Part shown: piece by piece, positions 51,616 to 59,123 of the stretch | Position numbering within the stretch: position 1 is the stretch's first letter | Layout: each line of letters begins with the position of its first letter | Origin: Microbacterium timonense | Lineage (GTDB): Bacteria > Actinomycetota > Actinomycetes > Actinomycetales > Microbacteriaceae | Direction of reading: 5' to 3' | DNA length: 64,000 nucleotides | Assembly: GCF_900292075.1 (NCBI RefSeq) | Contig: NZ_OLMV01000004.1 | Location: forward strand, 285,579 to 349,578 | Notes under the pieces: generated by a model | Databases searched by the model: none | Seen by the model: the letters and a program-made list of their open reading frames with translations, nothing else | Told to the model about the DNA's origin: nothing | Translations under genes and position numbers: made by a program

Positions 51616-52860
51616 GTGAGCGACAGCACCACGTGGTCGGGAATGCAGTTCGGCATCTTCACGGTGAGCGACATCACCCAGGACCCGACGGATGGGACCA
51701 CGCCCAGTGAGGCGGAGAGGATCCAGGCGACGCTGCGCATCGCCAAGCACGCGGAGGAAGTGGGCCTGGACGTCTTCGCCCTGGGTGAGCACCACAACCC
51801 GCCGTTCTGGTCGTCGTCTCCGACGACCACGCTGGCGTACATCGCCGCGCAGACCGAGCGCCTCGTCCTCTCCACCGCGACGACCCTCATCACGACGAAC
51901 GACCCGGTGAAGATCGCCGAGGACTACGCGATGCTGCAGCACGTCTCGGGCGGGCGCGCCGACCTCATGATCGGACGAGGCAACACCGGGCCGGTCTATC
52001 CCTGGTTCGGAAAGGACATCCGCCAGGGACTGCCGCTCGCGATCGAGAACTACAACCTGCTCCACCGGCTGTGGCGCGAAGACGTGGTCGACTGGGAGGG
52101 CAAGTTCCGCACGCCGCTGCAGGGGTTCACGTCGACCCCCCGTCCGCTGGACGGCGTGCCGCCCTTCGTGTGGCACGGCTCCATCCGCACCCCGGAGATC
52201 GCCGAGCAGGCCGCGTACTACGGTGACGGCTTCTTCGCCAACAACATCTTCTGGCCCAAGGAGCACTACCAGCGCCTCATCGCGCTGTACCGTCAGCGGT
52301 TCGCCCACTACGGTCACGGCACCCCCGAGCAGGCGATCGTCGGTCTGGGCGGACAGGCGTTCATGGCGAAGAACTCGCAGGATGCGGTGAAGCAGTTCCG
52401 GCCGTACTTCGACAACGCGCCGGTCTATGGGCACGGGCCCTCGCTCGAGGACTTCAGCGAGATGACGCCGTTGACCGTCGGATCGCCGCAGCAGGTCATC
52501 GACCGGTACGCGGCGATGCGCGACACCTACGGTGACTACCAGCGTCAGCTGTTCCTCATGGATCACGCGGGTCTTCCGCTGAAGACGGTGCTCGAGCAGC
52601 TCGACATCCTCGGCGGCGAAGTCGTCCCGGTGCTGCGCAAGGAGCTGCAGAAGAACCGGCCCGCCGAGGTTCCGGACGCCCCCACCCACGCCGGTCTGGT
52701 GAAGGCGAAGTACGGGGACGAGGCTCCGCGGCAGGCCGTTCCGGGCGCGAACCGGGGCGACAACCTCGTCGGCGCGAGCCCGTACCAGGATGCAGCGCCG
52801 AAGTCGCCCGCCGCCGCCCCCGCGGGCGCGGCGTTCGGTCTGGGCCGGAAGGAGGCGTGA
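51616..52860 (+). CDS. LLM-class flavin-dependent monooxygenase, CE1758-like
   Basis: Luciferase-like FMN-dependent monooxygenase of 414 residues: QFGIFTVSDIT start, FALGEHHNPP, STATTLITTNDPVKIAEDYAML, GRADLMIGRGN and a C-terminal Ala/Pro-rich tail. It is paired with an FMN reductase gene one base downstream, as in the CE1758/CE1759 duo family of actinobacteria. Substrate unknown, perhaps a sulfonate or aromatic. GTG 51616 with a GGAGAAG ribosome site. Confidence 0.88.
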   Translation: MSDSTTWSGMQFGIFTVSDITQDPTDGTTPSEAERIQATLRIAKHAEEVGLDVFALGEHHNPPFWSSSPTTTLAYIAAQTERLVLSTATTLITTNDPVKIAEDYAMLQHVSGGRADLMIGRGNTGPVYPWFGKDIRQGLPLAIENYNLLHRLWREDVVDWEGKFRTPLQGFTSTPRPLDGVPPFVWHGSIRTPEIAEQAAYYGDGFFANNIFWPKEHYQRLIALYRQRFAHYGHGTPEQAIVGLGGQAFMAKNSQDAVKQFRPYFDNAPVYGHGPSLEDFSEMTPLTVGSPQQVIDRYAAMRDTYGDYQRQLFLMDHAGLPLKTVLEQLDILGGEVVPVLRKELQKNRPAEVPDAPTHAGLVKAKYGDEAPRQAVPGANRGDNLVGASPYQDAAPKSPAAAPAGAAFGLGRKEA

Positions 52861-52861
52861 G

Positions 52862-53512
52862 ATGGCCGGCACCGCTCGCCGCATCGCGGTGATCTCGGCA
52901 GGACTGTCCAACCCGTCCTCGACCCGCATGCTCGCCGACCGGCTCGTCGCGGCCACGGTTGCGCAGCTGTCTGAGAGAGGCATCGAGGCGGAGGCCGACG
53001 TCTTCGAGCTGCGCGACTACGCGCACGACATCACGAACAACCTCCTCACCGGGTTCGCCCCGCCGGCGCTGGAGTCGGCCATCAACGCCGTGGTCTCGGC
53101 CGACGCGATCATCGCCGTCACGCCGATCTTCTCGACGAGCTACTCGGGACTGTTCAAGTCGTTCATCGACGTCCTGGACCCGGATGCCCTCACCGGGAAG
53201 CCGGTGCTCATCGGCGCCAACGCCGGTACGGCGCGGCACTCGCTCGCGATCGACTACGCGATCCGGCCGCTGTTCACGTACCTGCACGCCGAGCCGGTCT
53301 CCACCGGGGTGTTCGCCGCCTCCAGCGACTGGGGCGCGTCCGCCGACAACGTCGCGCCGCTGGGCGAGCGCATCGACCGTGGCGCACGTGAGCTCGCGGA
53401 CGCCATCGCCCGGCGAGAGCCGGCGACCGACGCCGATCCGTACGACCCGGCGAACTACCTCGGTGAGGGTCGTTCCTTCGGCCACCTGCTCGGGGGGCTC
53501 GCAGGCGAGTGA
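52862..53512 (+). CDS. FMN reductase, CE1759-like
   Basis: 216-residue NAD(P)H-dependent flavin reductase of the flavodoxin-like fold: SAGLSNPSSTRMLAD phosphate loop, TPIFSTSYSGLFKSFID and GANAGTARHS. It probably supplies reduced FMN to the monooxygenase; the two frames are separated by one base. ATG 52862. Confidence 0.88.
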   Translation: MAGTARRIAVISAGLSNPSSTRMLADRLVAATVAQLSERGIEAEADVFELRDYAHDITNNLLTGFAPPALESAINAVVSADAIIAVTPIFSTSYSGLFKSFIDVLDPDALTGKPVLIGANAGTARHSLAIDYAIRPLFTYLHAEPVSTGVFAASSDWGASADNVAPLGERIDRGARELADAIARREPATDADPYDPANYLGEGRSFGHLLGGLAGE

Positions 53513-53542
53513 CCCGACGGGGCAGAGGGGTTCTCGAACGTC

Positions 53543-54355
53543 TCAGCCCAGGAACACGTCCTCCGGCACGCGGAGAAGACGCCACGCGTCCTCTCCGCGT
53601 GCCGCTTCCGCTGTGAGCGCGTCGGCCGCCACCAGATCGCCGAGGTCGATGCCGGCGAGGTGCTCGATGTCGGCGATGGGGGTCTGGAACGTGCGGAACG
53701 CACCCAGTGAGGGCACCACCGGTTCGCCGTCGCGAAGCTCGAGCAGCTCGGACTGGTCCAGCACGAATCCCGCCGCGCGCAGCGACGAGTCCGGCGAGGT
53801 CCAGGCGGCGACCTTGAAGAACCGGCGGGGGATGAGGATGCCGCGATACGGCGGATCCTCGGCCGCCAGCACCGGAGCGGTGAAGACGCTGATCCGCTGG
53901 GCGGTGGCTCCGGCGTAGGCCAGCACATGATCCTCCAGCCCGAGCCAGAGGTCCTTCGACTGGTTGAACGCGCCCGCCTGCGGGGCGGCATTGGTGTAGA
54001 AGAAGGTGGCGGCCATCGCCCGACGGGCCTGCTCCACCGTGCCCCACCCGGGATCGCGGCGCCGCACCAGGTGTCCCCGGTCCAGGCTGTTGGCGGCGTA
54101 CAGTTCGGGTCCCGCCTGCGCCGACTCCGCGACGCGCGGATCGAGCCGCCATTGCCCGGTGCGGGGCAGGTCGCGCAGAGCGCCGCCGTCGATGTTGACG
54201 GCCGTGACAGCGGCCAGGCGCCGAGCCGGATCGAGCAGCACCGTGAAGCGGGGGTAGCGCAGCTCGTGGATCTCGGTGTCGCCCAGCGGCCGGGGCAGCT
54301 CCACCCGCGACGGCAGGAAGTCGGACTCGTACCCGGTGGCGTCATCGTCGGTCAC
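53543..54355 (-). CDS. DNA/RNA non-specific endonuclease, cytoplasmic
   Basis: 270 residues of the NUC (Serratia nuclease) family: DRGHLVRR at residues 92-99 with catalytic His 95, then TNAAPQAGAFNQ with the metal-binding Asn. No signal peptide, unlike most family members, and no immunity gene beside it. GTG 54355 has GGAGG 9 bases upstream. It shares a 168-bp control region with the divergent manganese catalase. Role unknown; could digest damaged nucleic acid. Confidence 0.85.
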   Translation of the reverse strand: MTDDDATGYESDFLPSRVELPRPLGDTEIHELRYPRFTVLLDPARRLAAVTAVNIDGGALRDLPRTGQWRLDPRVAESAQAGPELYAANSLDRGHLVRRRDPGWGTVEQARRAMAATFFYTNAAPQAGAFNQSKDLWLGLEDHVLAYAGATAQRISVFTAPVLAAEDPPYRGILIPRRFFKVAAWTSPDSSLRAAGFVLDQSELLELRDGEPVVPSLGAFRTFQTPIADIEHLAGIDLGDLVAADALTAEAARGEDAWRLLRVPEDVFLG

Positions 54356-54393
54356 TGTCTCATCCTCCCGCTCCGGGTCGACGCGATGGCGAT

Positions 54394-54490
54394 CCGCCGG
54401 ACATGCCCTGGTCCGGCGGGCCATTGTGGCGCCCCCACCGGGAGTTGGCAACCCCCGTGCCTGCCGCGCGGCACGCGGGTTTGGGTTGCC
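54394..54490. promoter_or_regulatory. Shared region of nuclease and catalase with inverted repeats
   Basis: CCGCCGGAC (54394-54402) with GTCCGGCGG (54411-54419), 9 bp perfect. A second pair, GGCAACCC (54447-54454) with GGGTTGCC (54483-54490), with inner GTGCC/GGCAC. Possible operators for both divergent genes. Confidence 0.45.
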
Positions 54491-54523
54491 GGACACCGGG
54501 GGAGAACCGATCGAGGAGAAGCC

Positions 54524-55405
54524 ATGTATTTCCACCGTCAAGAGCTGCAGCACAAGTCGACGCCCGATGCCCCCGACGCGGTGTACGCCCGCAAACTGCA
54601 GGAGGTGCTGGGCGGTCAGTACGGTGAGATCACCGTTGCGCTGCAGTACCAGTTCCAGGCATGGAACATGCATATCCCCGGCAAATACCGCGATCTCGTC
54701 TTCGGGATCGGCGCAGAGGAGATGGGGCACGTCGAGATGCTGGCGGTGATGATCGCGCAGCTGCTGGAGAAGTCTCCGCTCGGCGTCACCGACGACGCCG
54801 TTCAGGACGACCCCACCGTCGCCGCCATCGTCGGTGGGACCGACGTGCAGCACGCCATCGTCGCGGGAGCCGGTGCGAGGGCCGTCGACAGCAACGGCAA
54901 TCCGTGGATGGGGTCCTATCTGACCTCCAGCGGCAATCTGCTGGCGGACTTCCAGGCGAATGCGAACGCCGAGATGCAGGGCCGGCTGCAAGTGGCGCGG
55001 CTCTACCACATGACCCAGGACCACGGCGTCCGAGACCTCCTGGCGTTCCTCCTGGCGCGGGACACGATGCATCAGAACCAGTGGCTCGCCGCCAGCGCCG
55101 AGCTCATGGAAGAGGGCGTCGAAGCGCTGCCGGTGCCGAGCAACTTCCCGCTGGCCAAGGAGGATCGCGACGTGTCGTACCAGTACATCAACTTCTCCGA
55201 CGGCGCCGCGGCGTCGGAAGGCCGCTGGGCGAGCGGCCCGGCGCCCGACGGTCGCGGCGAGTTCTCGTACGTGCCCGAGCCGCAGCCTGGCGTGCCGATG
55301 CCGCCTCCCACCCACCCGGACGCCCGCTTCTACGGCACCACCGATGTCCCCAACCTCGTGGAGAAAGCGGCCGGTGGGATTCAGGACGCCATGACAAAGG
55401 AGTGA
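54524..55405 (+). CDS. Manganese catalase
   Basis: Non-heme catalase that destroys hydrogen peroxide with a dimanganese centre. 293 residues; ligands fall exactly as in the family: Glu 35, Glu 66, His 69, Glu 150, His 183. The C-terminal 60 residues are Pro-rich. ATG 54524 has GAGGAGAA upstream. A hairpin terminator follows. Confidence 0.93.
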   Translation: MYFHRQELQHKSTPDAPDAVYARKLQEVLGGQYGEITVALQYQFQAWNMHIPGKYRDLVFGIGAEEMGHVEMLAVMIAQLLEKSPLGVTDDAVQDDPTVAAIVGGTDVQHAIVAGAGARAVDSNGNPWMGSYLTSSGNLLADFQANANAEMQGRLQVARLYHMTQDHGVRDLLAFLLARDTMHQNQWLAASAELMEEGVEALPVPSNFPLAKEDRDVSYQYINFSDGAAASEGRWASGPAPDGRGEFSYVPEPQPGVPMPPPTHPDARFYGTTDVPNLVEKAAGGIQDAMTKE

Positions 55406-55411
55406 CGGCGG

Positions 55412-55441
55412 GCGGGGGACCGGCGCCCGCCGGTCTCCCGC
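55412..55441. terminator. Bidirectional terminator
   Basis: Thirteen pairs with one G-T between 55412-55424 and 55429-55441, 4-nt loop. Lies between convergent catalase and dedA-like genes. Confidence 0.75.
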
Positions 55442-55444
55442 GGC

Positions 55445-56044
55445 TCACTCGGCACGGGGCTTCCCGAGCCGGCGCGCCAGCAGCGCGTCCACCGCGAGCC
55501 CGATGCCGACCGCGAGGACGACCGACACGACCACCGCGACCACCGGGGCGCCGGGCAGCAGGGCCGCCACCGCCGCCCCGATCAGCGCCTGATACGCGGC
55601 CCAGGCGAGTGCGGCGAGCCCGGCGATCGCCAGGAAGCGCACGGCTCCGACACGGGTGGCGCCCGCTGTCAGGTTCACCGCCAGACGGGCGAAGGGGACG
55701 AATCGGGCGGTGAACAGCACGAGCGCCGCCCGGCGTTCGAGCCGCGCCCGCGCCCACATCAGGGCAGTCCTCACGCGAGGCGCGCGCATCCACCGCCATC
55801 GGTCGAGGCCGATCGTGCGACCTACGACGTAGCAGGCGGCATCTCCCGTGACGGCCGCTGCGGTGGCGACCGCGATGATCGCCGCCAGCGGCGGCTCGCC
55901 GCCCGACGCCGACAGTGCACCGAAGGCGGTGACCGCAGCCTCGCCCGGGAGCACGACGAGGAACGCGTCGCCGAGGACGAGCATGAACATCACCGTCAAC
56001 GCCCACGGACTCCGCGTGACCTCGACGAGAATCTCCTCGACCAC
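55445..56044 (-). CDS. DedA-family membrane protein
   Basis: 199 residues, five or six helices, DedA/VTT domain: LPGEAAVTAFGAL, GDAACYVVGRTIG and FTARFVPFARLAVNLTAG (FxxRxxP-type motif). DedA proteins recycle polyprenyl or phospholipid carriers. GTG 56044; GGAGG lies directly before it. Confidence 0.85.
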   Translation of the reverse strand: MVEEILVEVTRSPWALTVMFMLVLGDAFLVVLPGEAAVTAFGALSASGGEPPLAAIIAVATAAAVTGDAACYVVGRTIGLDRWRWMRAPRVRTALMWARARLERRAALVLFTARFVPFARLAVNLTAGATRVGAVRFLAIAGLAALAWAAYQALIGAAVAALLPGAPVVAVVVSVVLAVGIGLAVDALLARRLGKPRAE

Positions 56045-56183
56045 GCCTCCTTGGTACCCGGCGGCGGTGAACGGCGACGGAACGGCGCACGTCCGGTGAC
56101 CGCGCGCGGTGCATCCGGTGAACTCTTCGACGCCCGGCCGGTTCGCGGCATCCCGTCGTGTGCGCGCCGGTCACGCTGGAGAC

Positions 56184-58154
56184 GTGAGAGTCGCACTGCT
56201 CGCCGAATCGTTCCTGCCCCACATGAACGGCGTCACCGGATCGGTGCTCCATGTGCTCCGACACCTGGCCGCGGAGGGTCATCAGACGCTCGTCATCGCC
56301 CCGAGGGCCGGTGAGGTCACCACCGATCTGCACGGCGCACGCGCCGAGCTGCTGCGCTCGGTGCCCCTGCCGTCCTACCCGCAGGTGCGGGTCGTGTTCG
56401 CACGCGCGGCGCGACTGGCGTCGATCCTGCGGGAGTTCCAGCCCGACGTCGTGCACCTCGCCTCGCCGTTCGTGCTGGGCTGGCAGGGAGTCGTCGCTGC
56501 CGATGCGCTGCGCATCCCGTCGGTCGCCGTCTACCAGACCGATGTCGCCGCCTACGCCCGCAAGTACGGGATGCCGCACGCCGCGGAGCTCGTCGGGCGA
56601 CACATCGCGCGCCTGCACCGACGCGCCACGCTCACTCTGGCGCCCTCGACGGCGTCACTGCGACAGTTGGAGGGCCTGGGCGTGGACCGCCTCCACCGCT
56701 GGGGGCGGGGAGTGGACACGGACAGGTTCGCCCCCCACCGGCGCAGCGACGCGTGGCGAGCGCGGGTCGCGCCCGGTGAGACCATCGTCGGGTACGTCGG
56801 ACGGCTGGCCCCCGAGAAGCAGGTGGAGGATCTCGCGGTCGTCGCGGATCTTCCCGGCACCCGGCTTGTGGTGGTCGGGGACGGTCCCGCGCGTCCGGCG
56901 CTGGAGCGCGTGCTCCCCGGCGCGGTGTTCACCGGTCACCTCTCCGGTCCGCTCCTGGCCGAGGCGCTCGCCGGTTTCGACGTGTTCGTCCACCCGGGGG
57001 AGAGCGAGACGTTCGGCCAGACGATCCAGGAAGCGCTCGCCAGCGGTGTGCCCGTCGTCGCCACGGGCGTCGGCGGTCCGGTCGACCTGGTCCGCTCGAG
57101 CGTCGACGGCTGGCTGTACCGCCCGGGTGACCTCCGCGATCTGCGCGCCCGCGTGGCCGACCTGGTAGGCGACGACGGCAAGCGGCGCGCGTTCTCCGCG
57201 GCAGCGCTCGAGTCGGTGAAGGACCGATCCTGGGACGCCGTCTGCCGGCGGCTCGTGGACTATTACGAGGAGGCGCGCACCCTGCGCCGGATCGACAACG
57301 CACAGCTGCAGCGCGCCGCGATCCGGCCGGGTCCCCTCACACCGACGAAGGCGCCGCGGACGTGGGCGCGGTATGTGGCGCTGGGCGACTCGCTCACGGA
57401 AGGGCTGTGCGACGCCTCGCGCATGCCGTCGGGGGAATACCGCGGGTGGGCCGATCGGCTCGCGCAGCTGCTGGCGCACGCGGGCGGCGATGCCGCACCG
57501 TTCCGCTACGCGAACCTCGCGGTCCGAAGTAGACGCGTCCGCCACCTGGTGACCGACCAGCTTCCGGCGGCGCTGGCGCTGAAGCCCGACATCGTGTCCA
57601 TTCTGATGGGTGCCAACGATCTCGTCGGGCGTCGGGCCGATCCGGTCGCGCTGGCCGGGACGCTCGCCGGCGCGATCCGCACACTGCGCGCCGCGGACAT
57701 CGACGTGCTGCTGGTCACGCCGTTCCTGCCACGCCGTCGCGCCGCCCGGCTGTTCGCGCGGCGTTTCGCGGTGTACGCCTCGGAACTGCGACGCATCGCG
57801 GACGACACCGGCGCGATCCTGCTGGATCTCGAGGCGCTGCCGGAGATCGGGGACCTGGAGCTGTGGGCAGACGACAAGGTCCACCTGCGGTCCCGCGGGC
57901 ACCGCTTCCTGGCGTATCGCGCCGCCCAGGTGCTCGGCGTCCCGGACGCGGATGCTCTGGGCGGCCTGGATGCAGCCCTGCACGCCGACGACGATCCCGT
58001 CCTGCAGGGCACCTGGCTGCGCCGCGACGCCCTTCCGTGGCTATGGCGACGCCTGCGCGGTCGCACGGCGGGCGACGGCCTGGCGGCCAAGCACGCGGAC
58101 TACGTGCTCATCGGCGGCGGCGAGGGCGTGCCCGCGTCTGCCGAGTGGTCCTAG
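56184..58154 (+). CDS. Fusion of GT4 glycosyltransferase and SGNH/GDSL hydrolase
   Basis: 656 residues. About 1-385 is a GT-B family 4 glycosyltransferase (VRVALLAESFLPHMNGVTGS, GYVGRLAPEKQVEDL, HPGESETFGQTIQEALASGVPVVA), close to mannosyl- or alpha-glucosyltransferases for actinobacterial glycolipids. From about 395 comes an SGNH hydrolase: GDSLTEG (Ser 403), GANDL and DDKVHLRSRGH. No stop or start codon separates the two. Probably one enzyme that glycosylates and deacylates, or an accidental fusion of two neighbouring genes. GTG 56184 chosen from the family N-terminus. Confidence 0.88.
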   Translation: MRVALLAESFLPHMNGVTGSVLHVLRHLAAEGHQTLVIAPRAGEVTTDLHGARAELLRSVPLPSYPQVRVVFARAARLASILREFQPDVVHLASPFVLGWQGVVAADALRIPSVAVYQTDVAAYARKYGMPHAAELVGRHIARLHRRATLTLAPSTASLRQLEGLGVDRLHRWGRGVDTDRFAPHRRSDAWRARVAPGETIVGYVGRLAPEKQVEDLAVVADLPGTRLVVVGDGPARPALERVLPGAVFTGHLSGPLLAEALAGFDVFVHPGESETFGQTIQEALASGVPVVATGVGGPVDLVRSSVDGWLYRPGDLRDLRARVADLVGDDGKRRAFSAAALESVKDRSWDAVCRRLVDYYEEARTLRRIDNAQLQRAAIRPGPLTPTKAPRTWARYVALGDSLTEGLCDASRMPSGEYRGWADRLAQLLAHAGGDAAPFRYANLAVRSRRVRHLVTDQLPAALALKPDIVSILMGANDLVGRRADPVALAGTLAGAIRTLRAADIDVLLVTPFLPRRRAARLFARRFAVYASELRRIADDTGAILLDLEALPEIGDLELWADDKVHLRSRGHRFLAYRAAQVLGVPDADALGGLDAALHADDDPVLQGTWLRRDALPWLWRRLRGRTAGDGLAAKHADYVLIGGGEGVPASAEWS

Positions 58155-58191
58155 TCGACTGCGCCGGGAGGATTCTCACGGCAGTGAGCTC

Positions 58192-58386
58192 TCACTCGTT
58201 CGGGTCCAGCTCGCCCGCCTCGATGGCGGCCTCGCGCTCCTCGTCCTCCAGTTCGTCGACGTCATCCTCGATCGCTTCGAGCGGATCGAGCGTCGGTGGC
58301 GGAAGCTCGAGCTCGGCGTCGTCGTCCAGGGGCACTTCGCGGTCGTCGTCGGGGATCGGCTCTCGGAAATCGCTCAGGTCCGCCAC
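58192..58386 (-). CDS. Small acidic protein
   Basis: 64 residues, very acidic (many Asp/Glu blocks such as EAIEDDVDELEDEEREAAIEA), probably disordered or helical. GTG 58386 has GAGGAG upstream, made partly from the end of the preceding gene. Last gene of a three-gene minus-strand set. Function unknown. Confidence 0.65.
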   Translation of the reverse strand: MADLSDFREPIPDDDREVPLDDDAELELPPPTLDPLEAIEDDVDELEDEEREAAIEAGELDPNE

Positions 58387-58390
58387 GTCG

Positions 58391-58612
58391 TCACTCCTCG
58401 CCGTAGGGCGGCAGATCGTCTTCGTCGACGTCCTCCGACGAAGCGGCGATCGACGCGCCCTCGGCGATCGCCTCCTCGTCGCCGGCCGTGTCGGCATCGC
58501 CCGCGAGGTCGCGGTCGATGTCGTCGGGCGCGACGTCTCCGACGTCTCCGGAGACGTCGGGAAGCTCCGAGCTCTTCTTCTCGAGATCGTCGAACGTCGG
58601 CTCGAACGTCAT
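58391..58612 (-). CDS. Small acidic protein
   Basis: 73 residues, acidic, low-complexity (EPTFDDLEKKSSELPDV..., ending DDLPPYGEE). No family recognised. ATG 58612 follows GGAGGCGAC, whose bases overlap the stop region of the DUF5302 gene. Its stop lies 4 bases before the next start. Confidence 0.68.
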   Translation of the reverse strand: MTFEPTFDDLEKKSSELPDVSGDVGDVAPDDIDRDLAGDADTAGDEEAIAEGASIAASSEDVDEDDLPPYGEE

Positions 58613-58620
58613 GTCGCCTC

Positions 58621-58803
58621 CTAGCCGCTCTTGCGCCGGAACTCGCGCTTGGTCATCGCGCCGTGCGTGCCGTGGATCGCCGAATCGGCGTCCAGATGCG
58701 ACTCGCCGTGGCGGTGGTTCGCGTTCTTCTTGTCGAGCGCTTCCTTGAACTTGCGCTTCATCTCATCGGATGCCGCGGAGGCCGGCTTCTCGTCGGTGCT
58801 CAT
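58621..58803 (-). CDS. DUF5302-family small protein
   Basis: 60 residues, matching actinobacterial DUF5302: MKRKFKEALDKKNANH, then SHLDADSAIHGTHGAM and a basic end KREFRRKSG. Function unknown. ATG 58803 lies 6 bases after TAGGGT (58815-58810), leaderless. First gene of a three-gene set divergent from pnp. Confidence 0.82.
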   Translation of the reverse strand: MSTDEKPASAASDEMKRKFKEALDKKNANHRHGESHLDADSAIHGTHGAMTKREFRRKSG

Positions 58804-58865
58804 GCCCCCACCCTAGGCGCGGCATCCGGCGCTCGCCAGAGTGCGGGGGATCGGGCGTGCGCTGA

Positions 58866-59123
58866 TAGGCTGTGACGGGTTGCCTCCTGGGCAGCCGCTC
58901 AATTTCACATGAGCTACGGAGCAGGCCGGCAGGAAGCTGGTCCCCTGTGGTGGTCTCCTCGTCGGTCGTCCTCGGTGACGTCCGCCGGGTGGATTTCTAC
59001 TGGTGACCAGCGCTGGCGGGTCCCGCGGCGGTGCCGCGCGCCGAGATCTGCCTGTTCCTGCTCCTTCGCACAAGCTCGTGCGCGAAACGCGCGTGCGAGC
59101 CTAAACAAAGAAGGAGGGACCTC
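58866..59123 (+). ncRNA. pnp leader, probable Actino-pnp RNA element
   Basis: TAGGCT at 58866-58871 would start transcription near 58878, giving a leader of about 245 nt. An RNA motif named Actino-pnp is known in leaders of actinobacterial pnp genes, and this leader fits by position and length. A hairpin, about GCTCGTGCGCG (59074-59084) with the segment ending GTGCGAGC at 59100, lies just upstream of the AAGGAGGGA ribosome site. It may be cut by RNase III, as in E. coli pnp. Confidence 0.6.
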
